Assembly (NCBI GenBank): GCA_035353255.1
Contig: DAOPZE010000001.1
Location: forward strand, 1 to 64,000
From: PHBP01 sp035353255
GTDB lineage: Bacteria > Cloacimonadota > Cloacimonadia > Cloacimonadales > Cloacimonadaceae
DNA: 64,000 nt
Direction of reading: 5' to 3'
Part shown: positions 17,558 to 25,944 of the stretch, piece by piece
Numbering within the stretch: position 1 is the stretch's first letter
Layout of the letters: the number at the start of each line of letters is the position of its first letter
The notes under the pieces: model-generated
The model's input: only the letters and a program-made list of their open reading frames with translations
What the model was told of the DNA's origin: nothing
Databases searched by the model: none
Translations under genes and position numbers: made by a program

Positions 17558-18873
17558 TACTTGATCCTTCTGAGTTTTGCCGCAAAAGCCCCATCCATGT
17601 TATGCCTGAAAGGTACTGTCTTCATGCAACCTTTCTCAATGTATGTCTCAGGTATGAACCCTGAAGCATCCACAAGAATAAACTTTGCGTTGTTCCTGAG
17701 GAACTTCTCGACTTGTTTTTCGTTTTCATCAGGATTCATTGTGCATGTCGAATAGACCATGAACCCGTCAAGCTTCACGAAGTTCGAGGCATATTCCAAA
17801 GCTCTTTCCTGAAGCTTGATCAGTTCCGGAATATCCTGATGTACCTGCCAACGTATCTCTGCTTTTCTGGCAAGAACACCCCAACCTGAACACGGGGCAT
17901 CTACAAGTACTCTATCGAAGGCTGGCGCTATGGGACCGTACTTAAACGCGTCGTTTACGATAATCTTGATATTTGTAAGCTGGAGCCGATCAGCAGCTTG
18001 TTTGAGGAGCTTCATCTTGTTTGGGATTTTATCGACGGCAATAACTTCACCGCTATTATTCAGCTTCTCGGCGATATACGAGCATTTCCCTCCAGGCGCG
18101 GCAAAGAGATCAAGCACTGAATTATCTTCGCGGGGATCGAGAAGATCGACAACCATTGCCGCTGAACTATCTTGCACGGAGAAATATCCTTCCGAGAAGG
18201 CAACATCGTTTAACACCTTATCAGCTTCACGAGTCGAGAACATCATTGGGCTGGCTTGCGTAGGTGTAATGATCACATCACGTTTGGCGAAATACTGCAC
18301 CAGTTTCTGCGGGGTCGTTGCAGTCGAATTCACTCTGATATGAAGCTGTGGATTTTCGTTGAAAAAGATAGCAAGATACTCAGCATCTTCTTCTCCCCAG
18401 AGAGCTATCCATTCCCCGATCAGTTCTTCTGGATATGAATGCTCGACAGATATTCTCTGGACCGGCTCTGTTGGATAGCTGACATCAGGATGCCTTAGGT
18501 AGTTACGCAAGACTGCATTGACGAAGTCTCCTAACGAGTTCCCCAATAGGGACTTTGTCAGTTCCACAGTCTCATTGACCGCGGCATGTGAAGGTATAGA
18601 ATCCAAATAGATGAGTTGATACAATCCTAGATAAAGCATGATCTTGATCTTAAGATCAGTTGTCGCGTACTTCTTTGGATCGGTGAAGATTGACAGAATG
18701 TAATCAAGCTTCATACGCATCTTAATAATACCCTTAACTACTGTATAGAAAAGCGCGACGTTTTCATTCGAATCTTTCAGTTTACGGGCACGTTGCTGTA
18801 GTAAGGTATCGGAAAAATCGTGATCTTTGAACACCTTAAGGATGGTTGAATAAGCTTCTTGTCGGAAGTTCAT
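17557..18873 (-). CDS. rsmB: 16S rRNA (cytosine-C5) methyltransferase
   Basis: 438 residues. An N-terminal NusB-like RNA-binding domain (about 1-140) is followed by a SAM-dependent methyltransferase: LDLFAAPGGKCSYIAE (SAM binding), DAPCSGWGVLARKAEIRW (motif IV with its cysteine) and STCTMNPDENE (catalytic Cys). It methylates C967 of 16S rRNA by family analogy. It overlaps ruvA by four bases, as part of the long yebC-led operon. Confidence 0.95.
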   Translation of the reverse strand: MNFRQEAYSTILKVFKDHDFSDTLLQQRARKLKDSNENVALFYTVVKGIIKMRMKLDYILSIFTDPKKYATTDLKIKIMLYLGLYQLIYLDSIPSHAAVNETVELTKSLLGNSLGDFVNAVLRNYLRHPDVSYPTEPVQRISVEHSYPEELIGEWIALWGEEDAEYLAIFFNENPQLHIRVNSTATTPQKLVQYFAKRDVIITPTQASPMMFSTREADKVLNDVAFSEGYFSVQDSSAAMVVDLLDPREDNSVLDLFAAPGGKCSYIAEKLNNSGEVIAVDKIPNKMKLLKQAADRLQLTNIKIIVNDAFKYGPIAPAFDRVLVDAPCSGWGVLARKAEIRWQVHQDIPELIKLQERALEYASNFVKLDGFMVYSTCTMNPDENEKQVEKFLRNNAKFILVDASGFIPETYIEKGCMKTVPFRHNMDGAFAAKLRRIK

Positions 18874-19472
18874 TTGTTCTTCTGGTAGAGACGTTTTATG
18901 GTCTCTTTGATAAGCTGTTCGATAGTGAGATCAGCGCTGTCCGAATTCATCGCGCTCAGCTCTCTTCTGATATCCTTGATGTTGAACCCAAGTGACAAAA
19001 GCGCATTCTCTACTTCAAAGCTGATACTGTCATTTGTAACCATTTCGTGTGGATCAAGGTAGTCTGTGATAACCTGGATCTTATCTTTCAATTCAATGAT
19101 CAGGCGCTGGGCCGATTTCTTCCCGAGTCCCGGTACCTTCGTTATCAACCCTTCTTCCCCACTCAGTATTGCTCTGCTGAATGCGCCTATTGACATCGTG
19201 GAGATGACCGAAATGGCTATTCTGGGACCAACCCCCGATACTGAGATCAAGAGCTTGAAAAGCTCACATTCAGCTATTGTGGCAAAGCCATATATTTTGG
19301 CTCCATCCTGAGTGATGTTGAGAAATGTATAAAGTTGGCAAGTCTCTCCCAGTTTAGGGAGTTTCTCATAAGTACTAACCGGAATTCTGAGCTCCCATCC
19401 GAGTCCTGAGGATTCAATGACTGCCATTACAGGTGATTTTACAGCCAGCATTCCCTTGATGTAATTCAACAT
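18870..19472 (-). CDS. ruvA: Holliday junction DNA helicase subunit RuvA
   Basis: 200 residues, normal length. N-terminal OB fold (MLNYIKGMLAVKSP), two helix-hairpin-helix motifs (LLISVSGVGPRIAISVIS and ITKVPGLGKKSAQRLIIELKDK) and a C-terminal domain that contacts RuvB. It holds Holliday junctions for RuvB-driven branch migration. It overlaps ruvC by seven bases; ruvB is not in this window. Confidence 0.97.
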   Translation of the reverse strand: MLNYIKGMLAVKSPVMAVIESSGLGWELRIPVSTYEKLPKLGETCQLYTFLNITQDGAKIYGFATIAECELFKLLISVSGVGPRIAISVISTMSIGAFSRAILSGEEGLITKVPGLGKKSAQRLIIELKDKIQVITDYLDPHEMVTNDSISFEVENALLSLGFNIKDIRRELSAMNSDSADLTIEQLIKETIKRLYQKNK

Positions 19473-19948
19473 CCGCTTATCCTCATCCGGTTAAAATGGC
19501 AGACTGCGATCGCAAGGGCGTCATAAGCGTCATCTTTTGTGGGATTGTTTTTTAGCTTGAACAGAGAGTTGACCATGAACCTGACTTGCTGTTTGGTCGC
19601 ATTGCCATTACCCACGACAGCTTTCTTGATTTCCCTGGGGCTATACTCAAACATAGGAATATTGCATTGAGCTAATGACAGAAGCAACACACCCCTGGCA
19701 TGCCCAAGAGTGAAGATACTCTTCACTTGTTTGCTGAAAAACATCGTTTCCACCGCTGCCATGTCCGGTCGATACTCATGAATAACTCCAATCATGCGTT
19801 CATGCAGTTGTTTAAGTCTTTCAGGCAAATCTTTTGTCTGAGAGACATCTATGACGTCACAACCTGCCGCAATAACCTTGCGTCCTTCAAACTGCAAAAG
19901 ACCATAGCCGCAGAAGCGGCTTCCCGGATCTATACCGAGGATGAGCAC
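19466..19948 (-). CDS. ruvC: Holliday junction endonuclease RuvC
   Basis: 160 residues, GTG start overlapping the last base of the yebC stop codon (TAGTG). RNase-H-like fold with catalytic acidics visible: Asp7 in LGIDPGSRFCGYG, Glu in AAVETMFF, and the paired aspartates in PTKDDAYDALAIA. It resolves Holliday junctions. The yebC-ruvC-ruvA order is widely conserved. Confidence 0.97.
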   Translation of the reverse strand: MLILGIDPGSRFCGYGLLQFEGRKVIAAGCDVIDVSQTKDLPERLKQLHERMIGVIHEYRPDMAAVETMFFSKQVKSIFTLGHARGVLLLSLAQCNIPMFEYSPREIKKAVVGNGNATKQQVRFMVNSLFKLKNNPTKDDAYDALAIAVCHFNRMRISGC

Positions 19949-20697
19949 TATTCTTTATTTAGAGCTTCAAGAACTTCGTCTGAGATATCGAAATTAGCAT
20001 AGACCTTCTGGACGTCATCAAGATCTTCCAGTTGATCTATCAGTTTCATCAGCTTTGAGGCAAAATCATCAGCATTGATTGTGTTCTTCGGCACCCTGGT
20101 AAGTTCAGCGTTTTCTACCGGATAACCCAGTTTCTCGATCGCGGCGATGACAGTATGAAAATCTCCAGAACCGGTATAGATATCAAAGCGGTCGTCATTC
20201 AGTTCGACGTCTTCAGCGCCGGCTTCAAGGGCCTGCATCATAAACTCGTCTTCTTCGAGACCGGCAGCAGGAACCTGCATAAAGCCTTTCTGTTCGAAGT
20301 TCCAGGATACGGCTCCGGTTTCAGCAAGGTTTCCGCCGTATTTTGAGAAAGTATGACGCAATTCAGCTACGGTTCTGTTTCTGTTATCTGTCATGACGTC
20401 CACGACGATTCCGACGCCGTTGTGTCCATAACCTTCATAGGTCAATTCTTCATATTGGACACCTTCGATCTCACCGGTACCACGTTTTATCGCTCTATCA
20501 ATATTGTCTTTGGGCATATTCTCAGCTTTGGCGCTGTAGATTGCTGTTCTGAGACGAGGATTGGTTTCGGGATCGCCGCCACCGTTCTTTGCCGCCAAAA
20601 TGATCTCTTTCACTAGTCTGGTAAAGATTCTACCACGTTTGGCATCGGTAGCGCCTTTTTTGTGTTTTATTGAACTCCACTTATTGTGTCCGGACAT
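19948..20697 (-). CDS. yebC: YebC/PmpR (TACO1) family protein
   Basis: 249 residues, beginning MSGHNKWSSIKHKKGATDAKRGRIF, the family hallmark, with NMPKDNIDRAIKRG following. Members were annotated as transcription regulators; recent work on the family points to a role helping ribosomes through difficult sequences such as proline runs. It is the first gene of a long - strand operon and follows a strong sigma-70 promoter. GAGAGG lies upstream of the ATG. Confidence 0.96.
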   Translation of the reverse strand: MSGHNKWSSIKHKKGATDAKRGRIFTRLVKEIILAAKNGGGDPETNPRLRTAIYSAKAENMPKDNIDRAIKRGTGEIEGVQYEELTYEGYGHNGVGIVVDVMTDNRNRTVAELRHTFSKYGGNLAETGAVSWNFEQKGFMQVPAAGLEEDEFMMQALEAGAEDVELNDDRFDIYTGSGDFHTVIAAIEKLGYPVENAELTRVPKNTINADDFASKLMKLIDQLEDLDDVQKVYANFDISDEVLEALNKE

Positions 20698-20747
20698 ACA
20701 TAACCTCTCTATTTAACATCAAATTTCGTTAGCGTTGTCTTTTATTC

Positions 20748-20777
20748 ATATTATCCCGCTCATGACCATCATGTCAA
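20748..20777 (-). promoter_or_regulatory. Sigma-70-type promoter for the yebC operon
   Basis: On the - strand, TTGACA (20777-20772) and TAATAT (20753-20748) are separated by 18 bases, 51 bases before the yebC ATG. It sits immediately after the T-tract of the EF-G paralogue's terminator, so the two units are cleanly separated. Confidence 0.75.
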
Positions 20778-20780
20778 GAT

Positions 20781-20813
20781 AAAAAAGGGAGGCGGTCATC
20801 AAACTCGCCTCCC
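20781..20813 (-). terminator. Terminator of the EF-G paralogue gene
   Basis: On the - strand GGGAGGCG (20813-20806) pairs with CGCCTCCC (20794-20787), followed by six Ts (20786-20781). It lies 33 bases after the stop codon. Confidence 0.92.
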
Positions 20814-20846
20814 TGTGCAATATATTCTTCAGTGTAAGTGTATGTT

Positions 20847-22901
20847 TTATGCTTCTGAATCCTGCCAGGCGGCGACAACTTTGGCTGTAATGTCGTCCGG
20901 TACCTTCTCATAGTGTGAGAAGCTCTGGGTGAAACGTCCGCGACCCTGGGTAAAGGATTTGAGGGCAGGATAGTAGAAGTACATTTCAGCGACAGGCATT
21001 TGTGCCGTAAGATACTGTTTCTTCCCACGCTGTTCCATTCCCATGATCCTGCCACGACGGGTTGAGATATCTCCCATGACGTCGCCCATGTATTCGCTGG
21101 GAACAATGATCACGATCTCATGAATAGGCTCAAGCAAGATGGGTTTGCATTTCTTGAATCCTTCCTTGAGTGCCATGGATGAAGCGATCTTGAACGCCAT
21201 TTCTGAAGAGTCAACATCGTGATAGCTGCCATAGTAAACTTCAACAGAAACATCCACGACCTGATAACCAGCTATGATACCTTTTTCCAAAGTCTCGAGC
21301 AGTCCTTTCTCGATAGCAGGGATAAAGTTTGAAGGAATGACACCGCCAACGATAGCGTTGATGAACTGGAATCCTTCTCCTCGTTCAGTCGGCTTGATGC
21401 GGAAATAGACTTCACCGTACTGACCGCGTCCACCGGATTGCTTTTTGTGACGGTACTGCGATTCAGCGGAACCCATGATCGTTTCTTTGTAAGGAATACG
21501 GGGTTCTTTCATGACGGCATCGACTTTATATCTGTTCTTCATCTTCTTCAAAACTAGGTTGAGCTGCTGCTCACCCATTCCGGAGATGACATTCTCATGA
21601 GTTTCTGCGTTCAGATCAAATCTGATGGTCGAGTCTTCGGCGATAACTCTTTGCAGGGCACTACCAATCTTATCTTCATCGGATTGATTTGTTGCCTTGA
21701 TCATTTGCCAGTAAGTTGCTGTAGGCAATTCTACATGCTCAAGGGCAATGTGAGAATTGAGGGGTACCAGGGTATTCATAACTTTGGCATTCTTCAGCTT
21801 GACCATTGCGCCAATATCTCCGGCTTTGATCTCCTGAGTATCATTGCGATTCTTCCCAAGCATATAATAGATATTACCGGCTTTATCTTTGGCATCCTTT
21901 TCGGGGATGAAGAATTCAGTTCCGGTCTTCAGAGTACCGGAGAAGACACGAACATAAGCAAAATCGCCCATGCTGGGGTCTGCGTAAAGTTTAAAGATGT
22001 AGCCCAGGATATCACCATCAGGGCTGACCTTGAAAGTGGATTTCTGGTCATTGTCCAGGACTTCGAGGATCGGCACATCTGCCGGTGAAGGGAGATAGGA
22101 GATCACTCCATCCAAAAACGCTAAGACACCGGTTCCGGTTCCAGCCGAGCAGGCAAACGCGGGGACGATCTCGCCTGTTGAAATACCTTTCTTGAGACCT
22201 GGGATCAGCTTGGAATCAGGAAGCTCCATGTTTTCCAGGAACTCATTCAATAGTTCCTCATCGGTTTCAGCGACTGCTTCCATCAAGTGTAAACGGGCAT
22301 CTTCGACTTGGCTTGCCATATCAGTAGGAACTTCTCCGATACCGCTCGGACGGATCGCCTTGTTGGTGATCACATCGACTACGCCTTCGAATCCGCCTTC
22401 TTTACCGATCGGGATATGGATCTTAACCGGGTTAATACCTGTATTTTCGTGAATCGCTTCCAGCGTTTTATCATAATCCGCGTGTTCGTTATCCATGCGG
22501 TTGACCACTATGACCTTACCGACTTTCCGGTTTTCGACCTGTTCCAGTGCGAGCTCGAGCCCGACTTCGAAACCACCGGTCGCATTGGCTACGATAACAG
22601 CGTTTTCGACTGCCTGGATCGCAACTATAGCATCACCGATGAAATCAGGATTTCCGGGAGCATCGAGGATATTGATCTTGTGATCTTGGTAGTTTGTGAA
22701 GCCAATCGAAAGACCCAAGGACATGTTTTTGGCTGTCTCCTCTGGATCAAAATCCATCACGGTATTTCCTTCATCGACTTTACCGAGACGGTTAGTGGCT
22801 TTTGTCAGGAAGAAAATCTGCTCAGCCAGGCTTGTTTTTCCAGCGCCGCTGGAACCGAGTAAAAGAAGATTTCTGATCTTCTTCATGTCATAGTCTTTCA
22901 T
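20847..22901 (-). CDS. EF-G-like translational GTPase (EF-G2 type paralogue)
   Basis: 684 residues with the EF-G domain order. The P-loop reads GSSGAGKTS and the base-specificity motif NRMD. Switch II reads DAPGNPDF, so the catalytic histidine of DTPGH in canonical EF-G is Asn. Domains III-V remain recognisable (RGQYGEVYFRIKPTERG; RRGRIMGM). This fits the EF-G2/FusA2 paralogue group rather than the main elongation factor, and a ribosome-associated regulatory role is likely. The ATG at 22901 has AGGA five bases upstream; an in-frame start at 22952 would add 17 residues without a good site. Confidence 0.88.
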   Translation of the reverse strand: MKDYDMKKIRNLLLLGSSGAGKTSLAEQIFFLTKATNRLGKVDEGNTVMDFDPEETAKNMSLGLSIGFTNYQDHKINILDAPGNPDFIGDAIVAIQAVENAVIVANATGGFEVGLELALEQVENRKVGKVIVVNRMDNEHADYDKTLEAIHENTGINPVKIHIPIGKEGGFEGVVDVITNKAIRPSGIGEVPTDMASQVEDARLHLMEAVAETDEELLNEFLENMELPDSKLIPGLKKGISTGEIVPAFACSAGTGTGVLAFLDGVISYLPSPADVPILEVLDNDQKSTFKVSPDGDILGYIFKLYADPSMGDFAYVRVFSGTLKTGTEFFIPEKDAKDKAGNIYYMLGKNRNDTQEIKAGDIGAMVKLKNAKVMNTLVPLNSHIALEHVELPTATYWQMIKATNQSDEDKIGSALQRVIAEDSTIRFDLNAETHENVISGMGEQQLNLVLKKMKNRYKVDAVMKEPRIPYKETIMGSAESQYRHKKQSGGRGQYGEVYFRIKPTERGEGFQFINAIVGGVIPSNFIPAIEKGLLETLEKGIIAGYQVVDVSVEVYYGSYHDVDSSEMAFKIASSMALKEGFKKCKPILLEPIHEIVIIVPSEYMGDVMGDISTRRGRIMGMEQRGKKQYLTAQMPVAEMYFYYPALKSFTQGRGRFTQSFSHYEKVPDDITAKVVAAWQDSEA

Positions 22902-22950
22902 ATCATTCCTCATGTTAATAATTACAGCTATCGAAAAAGATAGGTTGAGC

Positions 22951-22979
22951 AATGATTTTCATTGGCGTCGTCTTGTCAA
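22951..22979 (-). promoter_or_regulatory. Possible sigma-70 promoter for the EF-G paralogue
   Basis: On the - strand TTGACA (22979-22974) is followed after 17 bases by ATCATT (22956-22951), a weak -10. It stands about 50 bases before the chosen start. Confidence 0.4.
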
Positions 22980-23031
22980 TGTCTTTTTATCCAGATTGTC
23001 TCTTGGATCGCAGCTCTCCCCTTTTAGGATA

Positions 23032-23086
23032 TGGTACGCTTCCCGTATGCCTCCCGTACGGTCACCGTACGATATCCGTATGATCG
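23032..23086 (+). repeat. Phased 11-bp CCGTA element R2
   Basis: CCGTA starts at 23043, 23054, 23065 and 23076, with a degenerate TGGTA unit at 23032. Within it GTACGGT and ACCGTAC form an inverted repeat around a single base (23055-23069). The last two units read CCGTACGATAT and CCGTATGATCG. It lies between the EF-G paralogue and arcC, both on the - strand. Confidence 0.93.
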
Positions 23087-23255
23087 ATCGGCAGGCATTG
23101 CATCACCTTATTGTCACATTATAAGCACGTAAGCATTGGCAAGAAAGAACAATTCCAGGAACATTGGAGAAACTGAATAGAAACCTCAACCTTATTGATG
23201 TTTACGCTTCATCTGAGTCTCCACATTCAACGTGCCGAAGTTCATTATGAATAAC

Positions 23256-23283
23256 AAAAACGGACAAGCAAAGCTTGTCCGTC
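23256..23283 (-). terminator. Terminator of arcC
   Basis: On the - strand ACGGACAAGC pairs with GCTTGTCCGT around a three-base loop, followed by TTTTTG. It lies about 25 bases after the arcC stop. Confidence 0.9.
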
Positions 23284-23307
23284 TATCTATCGAATGTGGT
23301 AATATTT

Positions 23308-24255
23308 CTACTTTACAATACGTGTTCCAGTTTTTCCCGCGAATGCTTCAACAATGGCTTCCATGGAAGTGATCAGGACTTCTGAACCGCCTCTTTCGAT
23401 AAAATCGATAGCCGCCATGATCTTGGGGCCCATACTGCCAGCAGGGAATTGTTTATCATCATAGTGTTTACGAGCCTCATCGACAGTAAGTCTCTCCAGA
23501 TCCTGCTGATCAGGTTTGCCGAAATTGATAGAGACCTTTTCGACACCGGTCAGGATCACGAAAAGATCCGCTTTGATCTCAAGCGCAAGCAGCGCGGATG
23601 CGAAATCTTTATCGATCACAGCGTCAACGCCTTCATATGATCCGTCATCTTCTATATATATGGGTATCCCGCCGCCACCTGCAGCGATCGCAATGTTACC
23701 GCTATCGACGATACTTTTAACGATTCCCGCGGGGATAATATCCTTGGGTAGGGGTGAAGGTACGACTCTTCGATATCCCTTTCCGGAGTCTTCCTTGAGA
23801 GTCCAGCCTAGATCCTGATGTAGCTGGTCTGCCTGTTCCCTCGTATAATAGGTGCTACCCACAAACTTTGTGGGGTTCAGCATCGAAGGATCATTCTTGT
23901 CAACCACGACTTGAGAGATGATCGTGATCACGTCCTTGTTGATGCCGATCTTGCGTAAACGGTTTTGCAGGCTTTGCTCTATCATGTATCCCATGGTGCC
24001 CTCTGTCGCGGCATTGAGGACTCCAAGCGGGAGCGGAGCGATTCCTTCTTTCTCACCGGCTTCCTGCTGACGTAAAAGGTTTCCTACCTGCGGACCGTTA
24101 CCATGAGTGATTGCCAGTGCGTAACCCTGGCTGATAAGTTCGACAACTCCACCAAGAGAATCACGGGTATTGGCGAACTGCTCGGTTATAGTGCCCTTTT
24201 GTCCGGCTTTTATGATAGCGTTTCCGCCTAGAGCCAGTACTGCTGTTTTCTTCAT
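23308..24255 (-). CDS. arcC: Carbamate kinase
   Basis: 315 residues, normal length. The N-terminal ALGGNAI motif and THGNGPQVGNLL are diagnostic, and AAGGGGIP and the Lys/Asp-rich VDAVIDKDFASALLA segment complete the amino-acid-kinase fold. The enzyme makes ATP and carbamate from carbamoyl phosphate and ADP, which in a fermenter is an energy-yielding end step of arginine, citrulline or purine breakdown. GAGGA precedes the ATG. No arcA or arcB is visible nearby; the upstream neighbour is the cDPGS-like GTPase. Confidence 0.97.
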   Translation of the reverse strand: MKKTAVLALGGNAIIKAGQKGTITEQFANTRDSLGGVVELISQGYALAITHGNGPQVGNLLRQQEAGEKEGIAPLPLGVLNAATEGTMGYMIEQSLQNRLRKIGINKDVITIISQVVVDKNDPSMLNPTKFVGSTYYTREQADQLHQDLGWTLKEDSGKGYRRVVPSPLPKDIIPAGIVKSIVDSGNIAIAAGGGGIPIYIEDDGSYEGVDAVIDKDFASALLALEIKADLFVILTGVEKVSINFGKPDQQDLERLTVDEARKHYDDKQFPAGSMGPKIMAAIDFIERGGSEVLITSMEAIVEAFAGKTGTRIVK

Positions 24256-24286
24256 TGATTTGTCCTCTTAATGACTAAAGTCAAAG

Positions 24287-24312
24287 CCGGGGGTGGATTC
24301 ACCCCCGGTTTT
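24287..24312. terminator. Strong hairpin between the cDPGS-like gene and arcC
   Basis: CCGGGGGTG (24287-24295) pairs with CACCCCCGG (24300-24308) around GATT. On the + strand TTTT follows; on the - strand, the direction of the genes, only CTTTG follows, so termination may be partial. It could attenuate read-through from the GTPase gene into arcC. Confidence 0.7.
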
Positions 24313-24338
24313 GTTCTAATTATATGACTTTGAGTATA

Positions 24339-25709
24339 TTACTTCTTTTTAGGTGCAGCTTTTTTAGGGGCTGTCTTCTTAGCGGCTTTCTTGGTGGCAA
24401 ATCCACTTAGAACTTCCGCAACGGTCGGAACACCAATTTCCTGGAGCTCGTAAGAAACCTGGCAAGCGGGTTTCTTAATCTTTACGATACGACGAAGATC
24501 GATAGGAGTGGCGATAACCACTGAATCACATTCGGTATCATTGATGGTCTTTTCCAGGTCTTTGATCTGCTTTGCGCTATAGCCCATCGCGGGAAGCAGG
24601 ATGCCGATATCAGGATATTTCTTGTAAGTATAGGCGATCTCGCCAACTGCCCATGGACGAGGATCCACGAATTCGGCAGCGCCGTATTTCTCGGCAGCGA
24701 CCATACCGGCTCCAAAGGTCATCTCACCGTGTGTGAGGGTGGGACCATCTTCGACGACAAGGACGTTCTTGCCCATAATAAGTTCAGGTTTATCTACGAA
24801 GAGCGGAGAAGCAGCTTCGATGATCTTGGCTGTGGGATTGATCGCGCGAACGTTGGCACGAACTTCATTGATATCGTCCAGATCGGCGCTATCGATCTTG
24901 TTGATAACGATAACGTCTGCCATATGAACGTTGGTTTCACCGGGATAATAGGTCACTTCGTCGCCGGGGCGATGAGGATCGACAACAACGATGCGAACCA
25001 TTTCGTCTGAGCAATAGAAAGGAATATCATTATTTCCGCCGTCCCAGATGATGACGTCGGCTTCTTTCTCTGCTTCGCGAACGATTGCTTCGTAATCGAC
25101 GCCGGCATAGATCACACTGCCCATGGCAATATGGGGCTCATATTCTTCCATTTCTTCGATGGTGCATTTATGTTTCTTAAGATCGCTGAGTTCGGCATAG
25201 CGCTGTACTTTCTGGGCGACAAGATCACCATAAGGCATGGGGTGACGGATGGAGACAACTTTCAGTCCGCGTTCCTTGAGGGCTTTTACGACTGCACGGG
25301 TTGTCTGTGACTTACCACAACCGGTACGGGCAGCGCAAATTGTCACCAGAGGTTTGGTGGTCTTGATGGTGGTATTGTCTGCGCCCATGAGCATGAAATC
25401 GGCACCAATGGCGTTTACCAGAGCGGCTTTGTGCATAACCACTTCATAAGGAAGATCGCTGTAAGCAAGAACAACGAGATCTACGTTGTTTTTCTTGATC
25501 AAGGTTTTCAGCTCGCTTTCGGGTTTGATCTCAATGCCTTTCGGATAGAGCTTCCCAGCCAATGCGGCAGGATATTTCTTATCGTCGATACCAGGAATCT
25601 GAGTGGCTGTAAATGCTACTACCTCATAATCCTTATTATCGCGGAAAAAGACGTTGAAATTGTGGAAATCACGTCCCGCGGCACCCATGATAATTACCTT
25701 GCGTTTCAT
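24339..25709 (-). CDS. Cyclic 2,3-diphosphoglycerate synthetase-like GTPase
   Basis: 456 residues. It opens with a dinucleotide-fold-like segment (KVIIMGAAGRDFHNFNVFF), then a SIMIBI-type P-loop CAARTGCGKSQTTRA, a DGGNND loop, VINKID (guanine specificity) and YPGETNVHMADVIVINK. These match COG2403, annotated from Methanothermus cDPGS. In anaerobic bacteria the gene commonly neighbours carbamate kinase, where its reaction is not established. The tail is Lys/Ala-rich (KKAAKKTAPKKAAPKKK). I chose the second of two adjacent ATGs because AGGAG is five bases before it. Confidence 0.8.
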   Translation of the reverse strand: MKRKVIIMGAAGRDFHNFNVFFRDNKDYEVVAFTATQIPGIDDKKYPAALAGKLYPKGIEIKPESELKTLIKKNNVDLVVLAYSDLPYEVVMHKAALVNAIGADFMLMGADNTTIKTTKPLVTICAARTGCGKSQTTRAVVKALKERGLKVVSIRHPMPYGDLVAQKVQRYAELSDLKKHKCTIEEMEEYEPHIAMGSVIYAGVDYEAIVREAEKEADVIIWDGGNNDIPFYCSDEMVRIVVVDPHRPGDEVTYYPGETNVHMADVIVINKIDSADLDDINEVRANVRAINPTAKIIEAASPLFVDKPELIMGKNVLVVEDGPTLTHGEMTFGAGMVAAEKYGAAEFVDPRPWAVGEIAYTYKKYPDIGILLPAMGYSAKQIKDLEKTINDTECDSVVIATPIDLRRIVKIKKPACQVSYELQEIGVPTVAEVLSGFATKKAAKKTAPKKAAPKKK

Positions 25710-25867
25710 CATAACTCCTTTTGTTGGATGTATATTTCTATTGTGAAGTCAGTTTAAATATCGTGCTTTATCGTCAAGGAAAAGTTTAATCGCTCACAAA
25801 TTGACAGCTTGTGGAACTCGTGTATTCTATCGATTAGTTCATATAGAAAGCACATCCGTACCTGTTG

Positions 25868-25908
25868 TATAATTCAGCCTTGACACATATACATAAGCGA
25901 TATTCATA
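25868..25908 (+). promoter_or_regulatory. Possible promoter region before the exported protein gene
   Basis: A perfect TATAAT occurs at 25868-25873 but lacks a good -35. TTGACA at 25880-25885 is followed after 17 bases by a weak TTCATA. Either may drive the gene at 25945; neither is decisive. Confidence 0.3.
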
Positions 25909-25944
25909 GATCTTGATCAAAAATACTAGAACAAGGAATGACTC

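Larger units (their letters stand above)
22902..23307. other. Intergenic region of about 400 bases
   Basis: Holds a possible promoter for the EF-G paralogue, phased element R2, and the arcC terminator. Between 23090 and 23250 I see no gene or clear signal. Confidence 0.6.
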
